Origin: Phallusia mammillata
Lineage: Eukaryota > Chordata > Ascidiacea > Phlebobranchia > Ascidiidae
NCBI GenBank assembly: GCA_003260075.1
Contig: QLIY01000287.1
Location: 62,001 to 126,000 of the forward strand
Direction: 5' to 3'
Length of the DNA stretch: 64,000 nt
The position numbers and the translations under genes are program-made. The notes below the pieces were generated by a model. It searched no databases, had not been told where the DNA came from, and worked only from the letters and a program-made list of their open reading frames with translations. Shown here piece by piece: positions 1-14,800 of the stretch. How positions within the stretch are numbered: the stretch's first letter is position 1; each line of letters starts with the position of its first letter.

Positions 1-3000
1 CATATTGTTTTGTAACACTTAATTGTTGTTTTTATTTGTTGGAATCCTTCCCCGACATTTAAAAACTTGGCATAGGAAAAATTGGTCTCTTGCCCACATT
101 GTTCAGGCAGTTTGACTCTGGTATTTGTTGTCACTGCGAAAGCCCACCAGTTGTACAAGCGTCCTGTTGTGTTAGCTTAACTTCGAAAAAGTACAACGAC
201 CCACAATAACATCGACGTCTGGACGGGACAGGGCTCAAATGATGGATTACTGGTGCTCGAAAGGGCGCAAAATCGCGACCTAGACACTGACCGCGCCCGA
301 CTTATTGTCCGGGCTTCCTCTTCGATCATACGATACCGGTAGGGGGCTCCCACGGGACCGTCGCTTACCGTCGTGAGGCGCTAAGACGAAAATATCATTT
401 GCCAGGACATAAGCGTGCGCGGTTTCTTGAGCTTTCAACTGCCATTGTGTACTTAGCGTCACGCTGGGCACTATAAGCGACAAGGTTTCAACCGCGCTGG
501 GATATAGCTTTGATCTCGTAGAAGGCGTATGTGAGCCGACCAATACCCCGCGATGAGCGATATTACGTCATGCTTCGAATGGCAACCGAAGAACGTCAAT
601 TTGTCAGAAAGTTTAGCCTTCAAAAGTTTGTCATAGTAACAGCATGAACACTAGAAGGCGATTTTGGGGTACTTCTAGAAACTACGTTGTATTCCTTTGT
701 TAAAGCAAAGCTAATCTCCCAAGTAAACAATGTGCACAAAGCATAATCGTGTTTTATTCTGATTATTTTCAAATAACCTTGGTGTTTTTCAACTGCCAAT
801 TAGAAAACACAAAATGAGTAAAAATTGAAAATGAAAGAAGTCAATATGCTGCAAAATATGCCGCAAACTGAATTTTGCAGTTATCTTATTATGACAACAA
901 TAGCCTTGTCATTTCTGCCGCTTTTAATTGCTGCTAACCACTTTAATCTATAACGTTTTAAATCGAAACAAATAAAAGTGTTCATTTTGTACGAGCCCTT
1001 TTGGAAAACCATTGTCGTTGTGACTTGTTACACTTCACAAGCGTAAGGTTCTGTACAAATGGCGCCATTTAATTCCCGCCGACTCGAAAATGGCGCAAGT
1101 AGACTCCCCACAAACAATTACAGTACATTGAAATCCAAAGCAAAAGTGATTTCGAAAAAAATTTCTTAACCTCGCCCTGCCATTTAGTTTTAAGTTTTTA
1201 TTAGAGTGAGTGTTTTTGCAGGTGGCCAGCTGTGTGCCGGAACCTGAGAAGGGCTTATCTATGAAATCAAGGTCAGTGACCATAATTCGATGGTGATTGA
1301 ATGCATTCTGACTCGGCGACCGGTCACACCAATTTCTGAACTAGACACAGATACAAGGTGGGTTCAGATCATAATTATGGCGAAACAAAAGTAGGGTAAC
1401 CTTTTTTCTCCTGGGAGCTCTAAGGTGTATTTTTGTACAAAACAACCTCACTGTAAAAGTCAAACAAAACTGGATACGATCTCTACAAAGCAATGGCCTA
1501 GGAAATTTGTTTTCCTTGGTAATTGTTGCAAATAAGAAAAGTCAAACCATACGTTTGTTCAATTCAAATAGATAGGCACAAATAACTAATTCGTTTTAAA
1601 TAAGCCAATATATATTTCTTCTAATGCGTGGTTGTGGCATCTTGATTTTAATATGGAGGCGGTTTATTTCGGATAGACATTGTTTGGATTATTTGATACT
1701 CCTCATAAAATGTGAAGTTTTACTCCAATGTATTGCCTTTGGGGGGGGGGGCATTGTTTGGATTAATTGATACTCCTCATAAAATGTGAAGTTTTACTCC
1801 AATGTATTGCCTTTTCATATCTAAACAGATATTAGGCACATTTTAAATGAATGACAGACTTGTCTGACGGGTAACACAGATTTTGTGTGTAAAATATGGC
1901 TTGTTTACACCTAAATTTAACGGTTTTAATAAGTTTTGATAACAAAGGAATTACTTCGTTACAAAAACTGATTTCACACACTTCTACAAAAAATGCGATT
2001 TTTTTCTAAGTTACATTTTCCACAACTTTGAAACCCAACGGTATACAATTTCAGTTTGACATTTTTAGGTTTGCACCACTATTCACAGTTTTGGATTTAG
2101 TAAAGATTGTGTCATGAGTATAGTCATCATCAAATATTTTAGCCTACAGTTTCCCAGTACGGTACAGCCGTGAAAATTCTGCTGCGTGAAATTTATCCAA
2201 TGTTTTTTTGGATTTTTGTTTGTTAAGTAACCAAAATTAAGCGTTTTTTGCTAAGTGAGCATACTAGAAGACATATTTATATTTAACAAATATTTATTTA
2301 TACGTAAATTGAAAAGTAGCTGTCTTTTACAATTTGTTTTTTGTTTTGTTTTTTTGCTTGCTGGCCAAAATTAAGCTGCTGGCATTTAAGATATATTTTT
2401 ATGTTTTTAAAAAGTCATCTGTAAGTTATGTGCAAAAAACATAGACCTCTACCGTTGCGTATTGCCCTTTTCCGACCAACTTCTTCGCTTTTGAGCGATA
2501 TCCGAATGGAGTACAACTTGCCATCGCCATTTTGAATATACTTCTTTAACCTTCTGTTCTCCATGGTGTCTGGATAATATCCATGTTTTTGTCTTTAAAT
2601 CCATTATGCCGATCCGTGTTTCTGAACAAGAATTAGTTCAGTCCTCACCTTTCTCATGTTACATTTCATTTTACCAAAAATTTACAGTAGAGGAACCTAT
2701 CAACAAAAAATATTTAACCATTGGACTGGTTTACAAAGAGTTTACAAAAGGCTTGTTTGTTGTTTCTGTAACATACGTATATCTGTCCTTTCTCTTTGAC
2801 GAAAGATCGTATCTTTTTATTAACGCGTAGCATATAGACCAACCTGTTAATCCATGTAAAACACATCCAGTTTCTTGCCTCTGAAAACTTGATTGCCAAA
2901 TTGTACACTTACTTCACACTCAGTGTAAGATTCTTACTAATCAGTTTTTTCGAGGAACTTGTCCGTGTAGTTGTGTCAACCACTGGTCTCGGTTGGTGTC

Positions 3001-5627
3001 CTCTCATTGGGAAAGTTGTAAAGCTTCACCTTGAACGACATTTATATGCACTGCACTGTGTTGAGGCGGATACAAGGATCGGTTCAAGTGTGATTTATAT
3101 CGTGAAATGAGCCGTAAAGCCAAATAGGAAACGCAATACCCAGAGTCTGACGACACAGCTGCGATTTCCCCTTGGGGACCGTTAGATAATCGTCTAACGG
3201 ACGTAACCTTGTTACCCCGCATTGTTACATGCTAATCAGCAAGGTTAACCAATACAAAACAAATCTGGCGTTCAAGTTGGTAATAGCACAGTCATGACCC
3301 TTAAACTGTTGTTTTAACGGCATATAACTGTTGTGTATTTCATTTATTTTTTCCAAATGGAAAAAGGATGATTTATTCTGCAGCAAAACTGCTTAAGATA
3401 TTTAGAATGAATACATTCTTCGAAACAACCGTTGTTGCCATGCACATGTATTTATACTAGCTTTTAGCAGATTTATTTTTAATTAAGCTGCTTGTCCAGT
3501 GTGTGTTTTTCTAAATGGTAAATGTGTTATGTGTTATGGATTTGATCAGCAAATCACAAATTCTAAGGAAAGGATACATGGCTGCAAAGTATGTTGGTAC
3601 CAATAAATGAGTATAGTACTATACAACAGGACAACATGGTGGATATTTTGTTCCAGCATCTGTAAGTAGCCCAAAAAAAAACGCTCATTGCGCCCTCCAC
3701 AAAATTAAGATTCATGACTGAGGGCTTTGACCTTGTGCTCCCGCTCCACCATTTCAAACATATCTTAAACTTGGTCTCTTCTTGTCACGTCGGTGACATC
3801 GATCCTCCGTGACGACTTGTGGAGTGAGACAGATCACAACATTCTCTCGCGGACCGTAACCTACCCGGTTTCACCGACTTGCATTTGGCGAGGCTACAAG
3901 GGCTTTCTATATGTCGTTATTAGGTGACAAAGTGTTGTTAGCCCGCCCTCAGCACGTGTCAACAGGCACTTTTGGGTTTTGCTAAAAGCCTAACAATGGT
4001 ATTTTGCGTCGTGGATGCTTGATCGCCAGAGCGATCGCCAGAGAAGTACATGTCGTATAAAAACAGAATAAGACCTAATTTTGGCTATTCGATAAAGGTT
4101 TTCAGCTCTACAATAGCTACTCAGTTTCAAAAAGTAAATATGCTACAAAACAGTTGCTGCGTTTATCTTCGCTTCCATTAACGCGCAGCCTCCACAAGAT
4201 GACAGTAAAGAGCAGTTGTTTTAGTTGGGATCAGCAAAACCTTCATCACGTTTCTTGTACGATCCTGTTATTTTTGGCAGCCTGTCTCGCTTGTAAAGTG
4301 TTTCTGGTCGATAAAAACACATCCTTCAGCACAAGATTACTGCTCCGTTTTGTTTATTTTACGATTACAATTAACTTGGTTATAGTCGCGCGCATGTAAG
4401 CTGTACGTAAAAAGTTTAAAATAGGCCGGCGGACAGTCTGTGTACAAAACAAAAACGAAGAAGCATTTGAAAACAAGAAGAACGGATAAGGATAGGTACG
4501 CATTCGTGTCTAATTTACATGATGACATTAGGAATTCGGCGAAAGAACGCAAAAGTGGACAACTTATGAGGAAGATCTGACCCCGACTGATCACAGTGAT
4601 GACAGTCAGCGTACATGTCAAAATGTACAGTTTCCAATTTCTATCATAATAAGATTACAGAATGTCAGCAGCATTGCTCTGACCGGTACAATATTGAGAT
4701 AGCAGCTCTCTGAGGCGAGCAAATAATAAAACATTAAAATTGAACGCAGTATGTTAGCCTTGATAAACTTTGATAGTTAATGTAACAATCGTTGATCTAG
4801 TTTGTTCATGCGTTTAAATAACAAAAGTACACGGCATGTAAGATGGGCGACGAAAAACGTCGTTCGTCTTATTTGAGAAAACAAAACACAAGTATAATTT
4901 TAAGATACAAATCTCTCTCTGTACAATATTTGGTAAAGCAATATTTTCAAATCGTCTCATAACCATTGAAGGAGAAAATAATTTTGAGGCTTTTAGCCAA
5001 TACACAAATATTGCAACGTTGTCAGATAAAGGATCGCAGCAGCTTAACTTGCATATGCATATCTGGGGTGTGTATGTTATGGTTAGCTTCAAAACGTCAT
5101 CTATTATGATCCGGTTAAGTTTTTAGAAAACCTGAGACCAGCAGCAGGTAAACTTTACGGTTTGTTTGTTTACCACACGATATTGAAATTTAAATGCTTT
5201 CAATATGCAATTTTTTGATGTATTAAACCAATAGTTTTTGGACGAAATTGTACGAAGAAATGTCAGGAACGATAAAAATCTTACAAATATTTTGCAAAAT
5301 ACAGGGCTGAACAAAATAAAACAATGTTGTTGTTTCTTATAGTTTTGACTATAAATAAAAAAAGGCAAGTTATTTCAAAAAATGATGACTTGGGCCATGC
5401 TAGGATTGAACCGTACTGGCTTTAGTATGGTTTGAAACTGTATTTCGACTAGAAACCATATTTTGGAACGATTTAATTTTGTTGTACAACACATATTACG
5501 TTTGGATTGATCGTCTGTGTTTAATACCAACGTTGTGCTGTCAACCAAAAACGCTTTGTCCAACTGTTTGAACTTCCAGGCGCAAACTGCGTAATAAATC
5601 TAGCCAAACTTCTCAACGTTAAAGCAA
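1..5627. other. Gene-free flank 3' of Hox4
   Basis: No coding exon is supported on either strand; open frames here are short, overlap in several frames and show no domain. The right end should contain the Hox4 3' UTR: minus-strand ATTAAA signals lie at 5520-5525 and 5472-5477, about 100-160 bases past the stop. A duplicated segment (1679-1740 and 1752-1813) flanks an 11-G tract at 1741-1751. Otherwise I see nothing specific. Confidence 0.6.
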
Positions 5628-5803
5628 TCATTGGAAGGATGATAGCTGGTAGGAACCGTAAGGAGGGGCAGAACTACTAGGAAGATGAGTTAAGACGTGC
5701 GGACGCAGTTGCGACATGGGATCGTGCTCAGCTGCCCACGATCCTGGGCCTGGAATAGACATCATACCGCCGTAGATGGTTGAATGGGGGATCGCACCTC
5801 CTT
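5628..5803 (-). CDS. Hox4: Hox4 exon 5 (C-terminus)
   Basis: The acceptor TTTCAG is at 5804-5809. The exon gives 57 codons and a TGA at 5628-5630, rich in Gly, Ser, Pro, Met and Tyr and ending YQLSSFQ. The phase fits exon 4. The final Tyr/Gln/Ser segment may be an activation region; that is inference. Confidence 0.85.
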
Positions 5804-8800
5804 CTGAAACAAAACAATAGAAAATTAGTTTAGGTATTTTTGGCGAGGTAGTGCTGAAATGGCTTGTCGCGTTTTTGCATCAGCCCAGTGTTACCATTTT
5901 CTGCATAACGAGTTTGTTAAAAGCAAAAAGATACAAACCAGTATTTGGGTGTAAGCATTGTATACAACGCTTCTAAATACTGTCTTGAAGGCATATGTTT
6001 TGGTGAGAATATTTAAAACTGTGTATTGCGTTCCGAAGTTTCTTTTATTGTGGGAAACTGGTTTTTGCACGTATGGCACGAAATTGTCAAAGGTTTTTAT
6101 TGCAAAGAATGTAGAGCAGTGATTCTCAAACTGTGTGCCGTGAGAGATTTCCAAGTGTGTCGCGAAATATTTTTTTGTTGAAGTGCAAACATTCCCTAGT
6201 GTTTTACGCCTTTACGACGAAATACTGGTGCGCATAACAAAGTTTTAAAGCCCATATTTTGTCATTGGTAATAAAAAGCATCCCATACCCACCACAATAA
6301 AGTTGAAAGTTAACTTAATTATAAGCTTATGATCAACTTCTGTTGTGTTTCCCTGCGAAGTGTGCCGCGGAAGGAAATTTTAGTTCTTTAATGCGCCGCA
6401 TGGTAAAAAAGTTTGAAAACCACTGATGTAGAGGGTAAGTATTTTAGTACCTGAAGTAGCCTACTTTTGGGTTTAGTCCACGACGGCGTAGGCCAATATA
6501 TATATTCAACTGAAAATTTGTCAGCTATGAGTTTTTCAGGTGTAGCAAATAGGTTTTTAAACATAGCTACCAATCTTTTCTAAACTCAGTTTTCTTTTGG
6601 TTCAGAGGTGAAGGTATTATAGCTTCACAGCTCCACAAATTATTCCAGATTTGTTGTTTACTTATTAATTTTACAGGTGAAAAAAACACTTACCAAACTG
6701 AAGCGGATGGGCCTGACTGACGCTGTCGTAAATCGGACTGTGGATGTCTTGAAATGCGTAAGCTTGAGACATCGTGCTTTTCGCCAAACTCTGTTGTTCT
6801 TCTCCTGCCAGTCGCTCTTTCAGGTGGGTTGGATCAATTTCTTGCCTGTAAGTAGGAAATCATGAATAGGAAAAAATATATATAGAGATCAAAGCGATAT
6901 TTATTAAAACATTATTTTCGGTATTGACGGAACGCCGGATTGATTATGTTTTTACTCAAAAATTGCTGTCATTAATCAAACCTAAGGATTTCAAACCCAT
7001 TGTTTGGTCGTGAGGCAAATGTACAAGTTTTGAAAGCACTCTAACTAAGTATCTAAAGTTTAGATTCTAAACAATTAGAATGATTTGAACAAAATATTGA
7101 AAGAAAAGTGGATTGTTAAATTCGTTAACCACTATGTGGCAAATTAACATCATTGAAGACTTTGTTTATTATTTTACAACTTGACTTTATATTTAAATAA
7201 TATTTACAAAAGGGTTGTTGCATGTATAATTTATGTATGGTGGAATTTTCTGGTGATTCACCATGCAAAATTATTGTGGGCCAAGTCTATATTCTTAGTT
7301 CTGTATACCTCTAAAATCGAGGCACTTACGGCGGACAGTCTCTTTCGCAAGCTTTAATTCAGCCGGTTTAAACTATTTTCCGATACTTCGAAATCCAAAA
7401 AAACATACAACCACTACATCTTAAAAAAACGATACCTAAAAAACAGTTAACAGCAAATTATTACTTACTTGAAAAGTGGCGCTGCTCCAGAAAGTCCTGT
7501 GCTTGGATCGAAGCGGGGAATATGGATTCCATTTTGTTCTTTAACGCCCGGCAATTGATGCATAGCGCTGTGGCTTCCGTGGGGCGAAGTGTTAAGCGGC
7601 GATTCGCGTATCAGACTGTGCCGAGTCGGTGTAATCGGCGGGGTTTTGTCGTGAAACACGTGATTTGCCTCTGATGTAGGACTCATGCTCGTGATAAGGT
7701 GAGGGAGTGAAGACGATGAAGAAGAAGAGCTGTTACGTACTTTAGTGTTGGGGAGTTTGTGGTCTTTCTTCCACTTCATGCGACGATTTTGAAACCAGAT
7801 TTTGACCTGTAACGGGTAACAGATCTTTGAGCAAATATTTACGATATACAAGACGGTTTTAGTTCAAGTTTTGCTTCAACAAATATAACAGATTCAAAAT
7901 CCAAGTAATTTGCAATTTCCGGAATTTTTGTGTGTAAATAAAGTCAGTGAGTAAACAATTTTTTGTTGAACAAACGTTCCACAACATTTAGCATTGATTT
8001 GTTGACAGTTTCTCTTATTGCTAAAAAGGTAAGAGGGTTTGTTGCAGGTTGTTTGAGGTGATTGGGTTTGATTGTTTACGTTCACTCTGCAGCTAATGTT
8101 GACATTACCTTGCCAAAGCTTACCGGTAATTCTGTGCTTACACTGGGGATCGGCGTTACGCTCGATAACCTTTTAGACAGTTCCTTAATGGCTTGTTATG
8201 GTAAATTTGACAGGTTGTGTTTGAAGTTTTTAAACCGCTTGCTGTGGTTTATCCTTAAATGGGAGTTAACAATTGATTTGATTAAGTTGATTGGCAACAG
8301 TGGTGCAAATGAAAACACTTCATCAAATTTTTATTAAAATACACCCTAAATTTTATAGCTAGTAGATCAATCAACTTTAATCTGTTCAACCATTTATAAT
8401 AATTTACTGTTATGTAAAGAAACCGTATCTTCGTGGTGCACATCTACAGATTGCAGAAGCCACTTGGTGCTGAACAAATAAGATTCAATTTACATGTCAA
8501 TGTGTGTAAATAGAACATGCATTACATTTGTTCTTCCATTCTAGCTGATTCATTACCCTCTGATCACATTAATCCCCTCCTGGTGTCAGTCGGTTTTGTG
8601 CCTCCGTCCATTTTAGGCGCGCAAAATCACTGTTTAGGCGTTTCAGACTTCTACCCTGCTTTGGGGAAGCGAAGGAAATCAATCAGATCGACAGAGGGCT
8701 CGAAATTTCGCGGCCACTGTCAGCTTTCTTCGCCGCGCGAGCTAATTAATTTGCCCTGTGCGGAAAGGATGAGGTTTTGTGCCGTCAACGCTGTTCGCCA

Positions 8801-11800
8801 TAAATCGTAGCAACCTCGGCACGCTGTAGATATTTTCAGCGGCATTCTGACACCAGTGCTCAGGTTGCTTGTGAGGCGCCGACCGCACAGTGCAAATGTA
8901 CACGATTCGCCGGCCCCGTAACTTCATTTCTAACCGCAACTTAGTTGACTGTTCATCAATAATTAGGCAGAAAATAGAAACATTATGCCGTGGATGCTTG
9001 TACATGGAAAAACTAACGCACATTTCCGAACCTGGTGCCAGTTATAACATTGGTACAGTAATCACTTCTTTGTCGCAACATTCTTTGTATTTGAGGCTGC
9101 GTACATGGGGTTTTCCGAATGATTGAATCCACTTGAAAAAGTATCTCAATAACGGCTTATGTTAGATTGAGATATGCCGGCAAGACTGCCAGCCTTATCC
9201 AATAGTAGTATTTAAACGAAACCATACATATATACAATACGCATACATTTTTGTATCAAACAGTGGGTGAACAGCACTTACGCGGGATTTTCTTGAACAT
9301 TTGTTATTGCACACACCTTTACTTTCTGCACATTTAGAAAAAATGGTGAAATTGCACAGAAACTTGCGTAAGTAATACGACTTTTGTAATTTTCACGGAA
9401 GCGTATTGAAAGCCTTTATATTCGCATGATCACCTAGACGACGTATACATTTTCACGTTACGATTTACGATTGATGGTTAATTTGCCTACATATTATTTG
9501 AACCTTGGTACAACAACCCCAACACGTTGATCTTACAGTCACGACGTGCGACTTTTTAGTTATTTCAATCACTGATCTATGCAAAATCTTCTCATCAATC
9601 GCTAAAAGTTTGACAGCTTCAAGTTTTTGTTCGTTTCATAACAGCAGTCGTCGCAATTCGTGAAAGGTCAAACGAATCGGACGAGCGCAGCACTCTAGTT
9701 CTTCCAGTTTCTTACAAAATAGCGTGAGAGCAGTTTAACGCTGGTATTGTCACTAAACATATCATTAAATTTATTTGCATGGGAGGAAATTGTTATTGAC
9801 TTTTCTAGCTGCATATTAAGATATATCCGTTCTCAGTCTCCACTGAAAAATGCGTGTTAATAACCTAATTGTGATTCTATTCGGTTGTGTGAAACTGCTC
9901 CATAGTTTATTTTATTGTAAAAAAGTCCGGACACCGTATGATTTGCCAGTTGTCACAAATAAAGATAAGATTAGGATTTGTTCAATAATTATAGCGTTTG
10001 AAATCTCTTAATAACAAACAGCGACCTTTTAGGCGTTTCAAAATGGAACAAACGTATTTAATTTACCGTGATCATTGGGCACTGTATTACCTCATGCATT
10101 AACTAACCTGTCGTTCACTTAGACACAGGTTATGTGCAATCTCAATCCGTCGCCTTCTGGTCAAGTATCGGTTGTAGTGGAATTCCTTTTCCAGTTCCAA
10201 CACTTGATGGCGCGTGTAGGCGGTTCGCGGTCTCTTTCCCGGATCCATTCCGTTAATCACTAGACACAAAAACGACGTTCCAAAATGAAGATGCACGAAA
10301 CTTGATAGCGAAGCGCTTGCAACAATGAAACAAATGACTTGGCTATCAAGTATCCGAAGTTGCAAGCTTGAAATCTACTGACGTAGAGGGGAATTAACTT
10401 TATCAGCGCGATGGTCGGTAATTTTCAACGAAACTTAACGCATGTTGGGGCTTAATCGATCAGCGAGGAGTGTTAGGTGCTCTGTGCTCAGCTGATGCCC
10501 CGAAATAGCTTTACAACAAACAAGTTTATTAAAGCTATCCGTCGTATAATTAATAGTGCGGTGCACGTAGGGGAGACAGTTGACGAACTTCCATTAAAAG
10601 AGCTAAAACTCATTAATTAAGCGTTCAGCACCAAACGACAGCCTCGCTGTGCTTCCCCAGCTATGGGGTAGAAACTTCCTGCAGTTTTCGCTCTACCTGT
10701 GTCTGTTGGGCCTGGGAGTGCGAATCAGCACTGACGTAGCATCCTGCGTAAACGCATGCGGTGATATACGGCGAATAAGCCTGACAAAAGTTTGTGTATA
10801 TTTCCATTAAAAGTCCCGAATCGTGCAATTGTTATTTGTGCACAAGCACAAGTTTTGCTTTCAAATTAAACTTTTCCTTAGATAACTACATAAATTTCCC
10901 ACTATTCACTTTCGTATGATACAGTGTATTGCTGTGTTTAAATGATATGCCTCAGACATAACGCTTAAAAAAGGAATTTCTAGTCATGGACCCAGTAGCT
11001 TCTTTTGTGGATGAGTTTGTTTTGTGTAATGGTATTAGCATCCGATGGTATGCACCTAATCGCATTGAAACGGGATTCTGAAACCGCAAACCAGAGGCTG
11101 CTAGCGGTGCCACGCGTACCTTTGACGACTGATAAATTACACCGCATTTATCAATATCAAACTCCCTGTGGCTGTGATGCATCACCATGCAAGAGCGTTA
11201 CCTTCCTCAGCGCTGTCAGCTAAAAAAACGCGACCCAAAGTTTACTTTTTGAAGTGGAGTTCGAGATGTTTTGCTCTTTCATTGTGCTTTGCCGCTAAAG
11301 AATTATGACAGCTAATGCGTCGTTTCAAGGGCCCGGACCGCGAATAAACCGCACAGGCTTGGCAGCAGTTGTGATGTATCGACATTTGAAGTCGTATAAG
11401 CACACAACGGGTTGTACTTGACTGCCAGACCGCCGGGGACAAGGCGAACACCACAATGGCTTAGCGATGTGTGTTCAACAGGGCTAGCCGTGTTTGAAAA
11501 GCTACTGGTGATGTTTAAACACACTGCCTACTGTTATCTGTCCCAGCCACCCGGGGTATGCATAGCTCACGGTTACAAAGGCACCTAAAGGGAGAATGTG
11601 CCATTGCCCTTGATCGGCCTTTGTGTAGCTTGTCTGGCATTGGTGAGCTCTTTTTTGCCTTTTTATTGTATTGGCAAACAGCCAGAGTTATCGCATCGTC
11701 AACTCCTAGGTTTTCTCTGCACTGGATTTTTATGGATGATTTTTTTGTCTTTTCATGTCAGCATGCGGTTTTAATGTGTACTAAAAAAACCTTGCAATTG

Positions 11801-14800
11801 AGTTATAATTTTGATGGATATGTTAAAAATATGTCAAAGTTTTATCGCGCCTTATCAGTCCTAAATTAAAAAAGTAAAACAATACAAAATCTCCCAAACA
11901 CGCCCTCATCTATTATCTTGTGTCACACCACAGAAATTCGATACAATACATTAATCAACCATTAAAACCTAAACATTTCGCTAGATTGGAACCCTATATA
12001 AGCTCTAGTTGATTCCTCAGTAATGGCGCTTCTTGTTAATTGGCTATCATTGCATGACTAGCAATTTCCTCTTTATTCCTCATTACCTCCATTAGATCCC
12101 TGTCACCTAATCTGGAGGCTGCTGCAATTATTAGACAGCGTTTATTGGACTGCAAATGTGATCTTATGACAAGCACTAACTTATAGTTGTAAATTGAATT
12201 GGTTGGAAATTTAGGGGCACTATCCATGGTTAGAAAGTATGAATACAAAAAGTAAAGTTAAAAAAATTGTAAGTAACAAGACACTTTATATCTTTTCGCG
12301 GTATTGAAATGACCACTGTTGTAATGTACGCCTACAAGGTAACATTCAATCAAGCCGCCATTTTGTTTGTGGTAAAATCTGTTTAAAACGAACAAAGCGT
12401 GTGTTAAAAAGGAACTTCAAACATTTGTACGGTTATCTATGTAAATTCTGCAAATGCAGCTGAGCATCTCATGTTACTATTCCAGTTGGCAAACGACTGT
12501 TTGAAAAATAGAGGAAGCAATATACAACGGAAACCGAAAGTACGTACGGCCTACAAGCGTGCCCCTACTTCGGTTGCATTGTAGTTTTACTTGTTGCAGT
12601 AGGTTTTTGTTAAAAATGGCAGCTTGGTTAAAACAAGTTGGTTTGATCAGTTAAAATTAAAACACTGTTTACACATATTCAATATATATGGAGGTTTGCA
12701 AAAACAATCCAAATGGTATACATTTGTAAGCTTACATTTTGTGTAACATGCAACTTTTACATGTTATAAGGGAAACTTTAACATGTATCTAAACTATTTT
12801 TGTTTTGTAAGTTGAATTTAAACCAAGAAATGTTAAATCAGAATATTGAATTTAAACCTAAATGAAAGTCAGACAACTCGATAAGGCCAAAAATATCTCG
12901 TATGTCATCCCTAACATTGTTACACTAAGTGCAAACACCCAGACCGTACAACTACTGTCCTTAAAATTAACTTTGTAGGTCGGTAATTCTACTGAACTGG
13001 GTAAGTGCGTGCGTAGACAAAACCTGAACACGCAAATCTTACGAAATTTCAAGATTGTATCTAAAATTGCGACTCAAATCGTTATCTTGTTTAATTCGTT
13101 TTAACAGTCACAATATATGTTTCCCTAAATGCAACAACCACAAAAAATATTTGGCCATTATGCAGAACAAATTAGATACAACAGCATCAGGCATTTTAAC
13201 TTTGCCGAACATGCAAATACCTAAAGATTTCAGTCTCGTATACTGAGGCTTTATAGATGCAAATTGATGAATTACATCAACTTAACTCATTCCCGGAGAT
13301 TTAATCGCCTTTGCTGAGTTCTAAATCACTTTGGTCAGTAATTTGGTGAAACGTGTATGCCTGGATATAGCCATTAGCAGACAAATGTCAATCAAAGTCC
13401 TGGAAAGGCTGTATCCCCAAGCAGCTGGGATTTAGCCTTTATCATCAAATCGCTAACAAATGAGGTGGATCGCCCAGTGTTTGCACTGTCCACATACTGG
13501 GTGTCCAGTAAATTTACCGAGCAATCTTGAAAGCAAATTTTTTTGAATCTGTGGCAATGACGTATTATAGCTGATCCGGACACGTGACAAAGTACTTAAG
13601 GCTTAATTGGCTGTGAACGCAGCGACAAAAACCCTCTTGTCAACGTACTTTTTCAAGAGCATGTTTAAATTGTGAAGTTTTTTTTGCTATTTTTTGTCTG
13701 CTACAAGTTGTCATAAATAGAATTAAGGTTAAAAGAGGCAAACAGTGATCATTAGTTTAAGCATTGCTTTAAATGTTTTTTAGCCATGTTTAGTTCAATG
13801 AAAATGTTAAATCTCGGGTTTAGTTTTGTTCGTGGTGACAAATGGAACTCTTACAGGCCTGTTATGGATGGTCCACACTCGGCTATTTTGGTTGCAAATG
13901 TTTCGCGACGTGCTTTCTTACAGTCGCCGCTAAAACTCGTGAAAGGTCGCAGCGAAAGATTTGCGCGCAAAATTTCAAGTTGGAGCCAGAAACTCCCTCC
14001 GCTAAAGTTCTCATGACATTATTGGACATTAAATCTTGGCTCAGATGGACTTGTTTTTGCATTTCGGTGTCCTTTGTGTTGCCAAGCTGCGCTGTGTTGA
14101 TCGATTTTTAGCAATGTTCATGGGCCTGATGTCGGTGGAAGCGGTGCTAAGGGGTTTCCCTATCGTTTACAAGCACGTTTGTGTACATGGACCGCAACGC
14201 AACACTTTAGGGGTCTTTGCGGTTGTCAGTAGTCACGTGACCAGGACTTCCTGGTCCACGTAATTTATCGGGTTCTTCCTGGCTGTAGACAGCGTACAGG
14301 AACTGGTTCTGGGGGCAGTCGAAGGCTGCAAACTGGTAAAATGCCCTCATTTCCGCCCAGGTCTGATGCATTGCTGAATTTAGCGGCGCAACCCATCACC
14401 TGTGGACCCTTGTTGTTTTTGTCAAACCCGGTCGGAAGCTATTCCGGCAATTCTTCCGCCCGCGCAAAACTTTGTTGTGACGTTCGAGAATATTAATAGC
14501 GCTTGACTCAGCGTACCGTTGTTTTGAAAATAACTAACTGTCTGTCTCCGATTCACACTATGAAAAAAGTGCTTAGCCCCGAACTAATAACGTCAAATCA
14601 AACCTTTTTTTACTTGTTTGTGCGACTGCTTTTTCGACTCTTTGGGACATTGCATTGAACTCGGTGGGCAAAATCACAAACATTACACAAGAAAATGTGT
14701 CTATGCGCAAAGCGTTGTGCAACAAAGTTTAAAATGCCACCTAAATATTATTATGAAAGAAAACTTACCATGGCTGACGTGAATGCGTTTCATCCAAGGA

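Noticed and set aside
280-543. Minus-strand frame of 87 codons at the left edge
   Set aside because: No domain, no splice context, and overlapping open frames.
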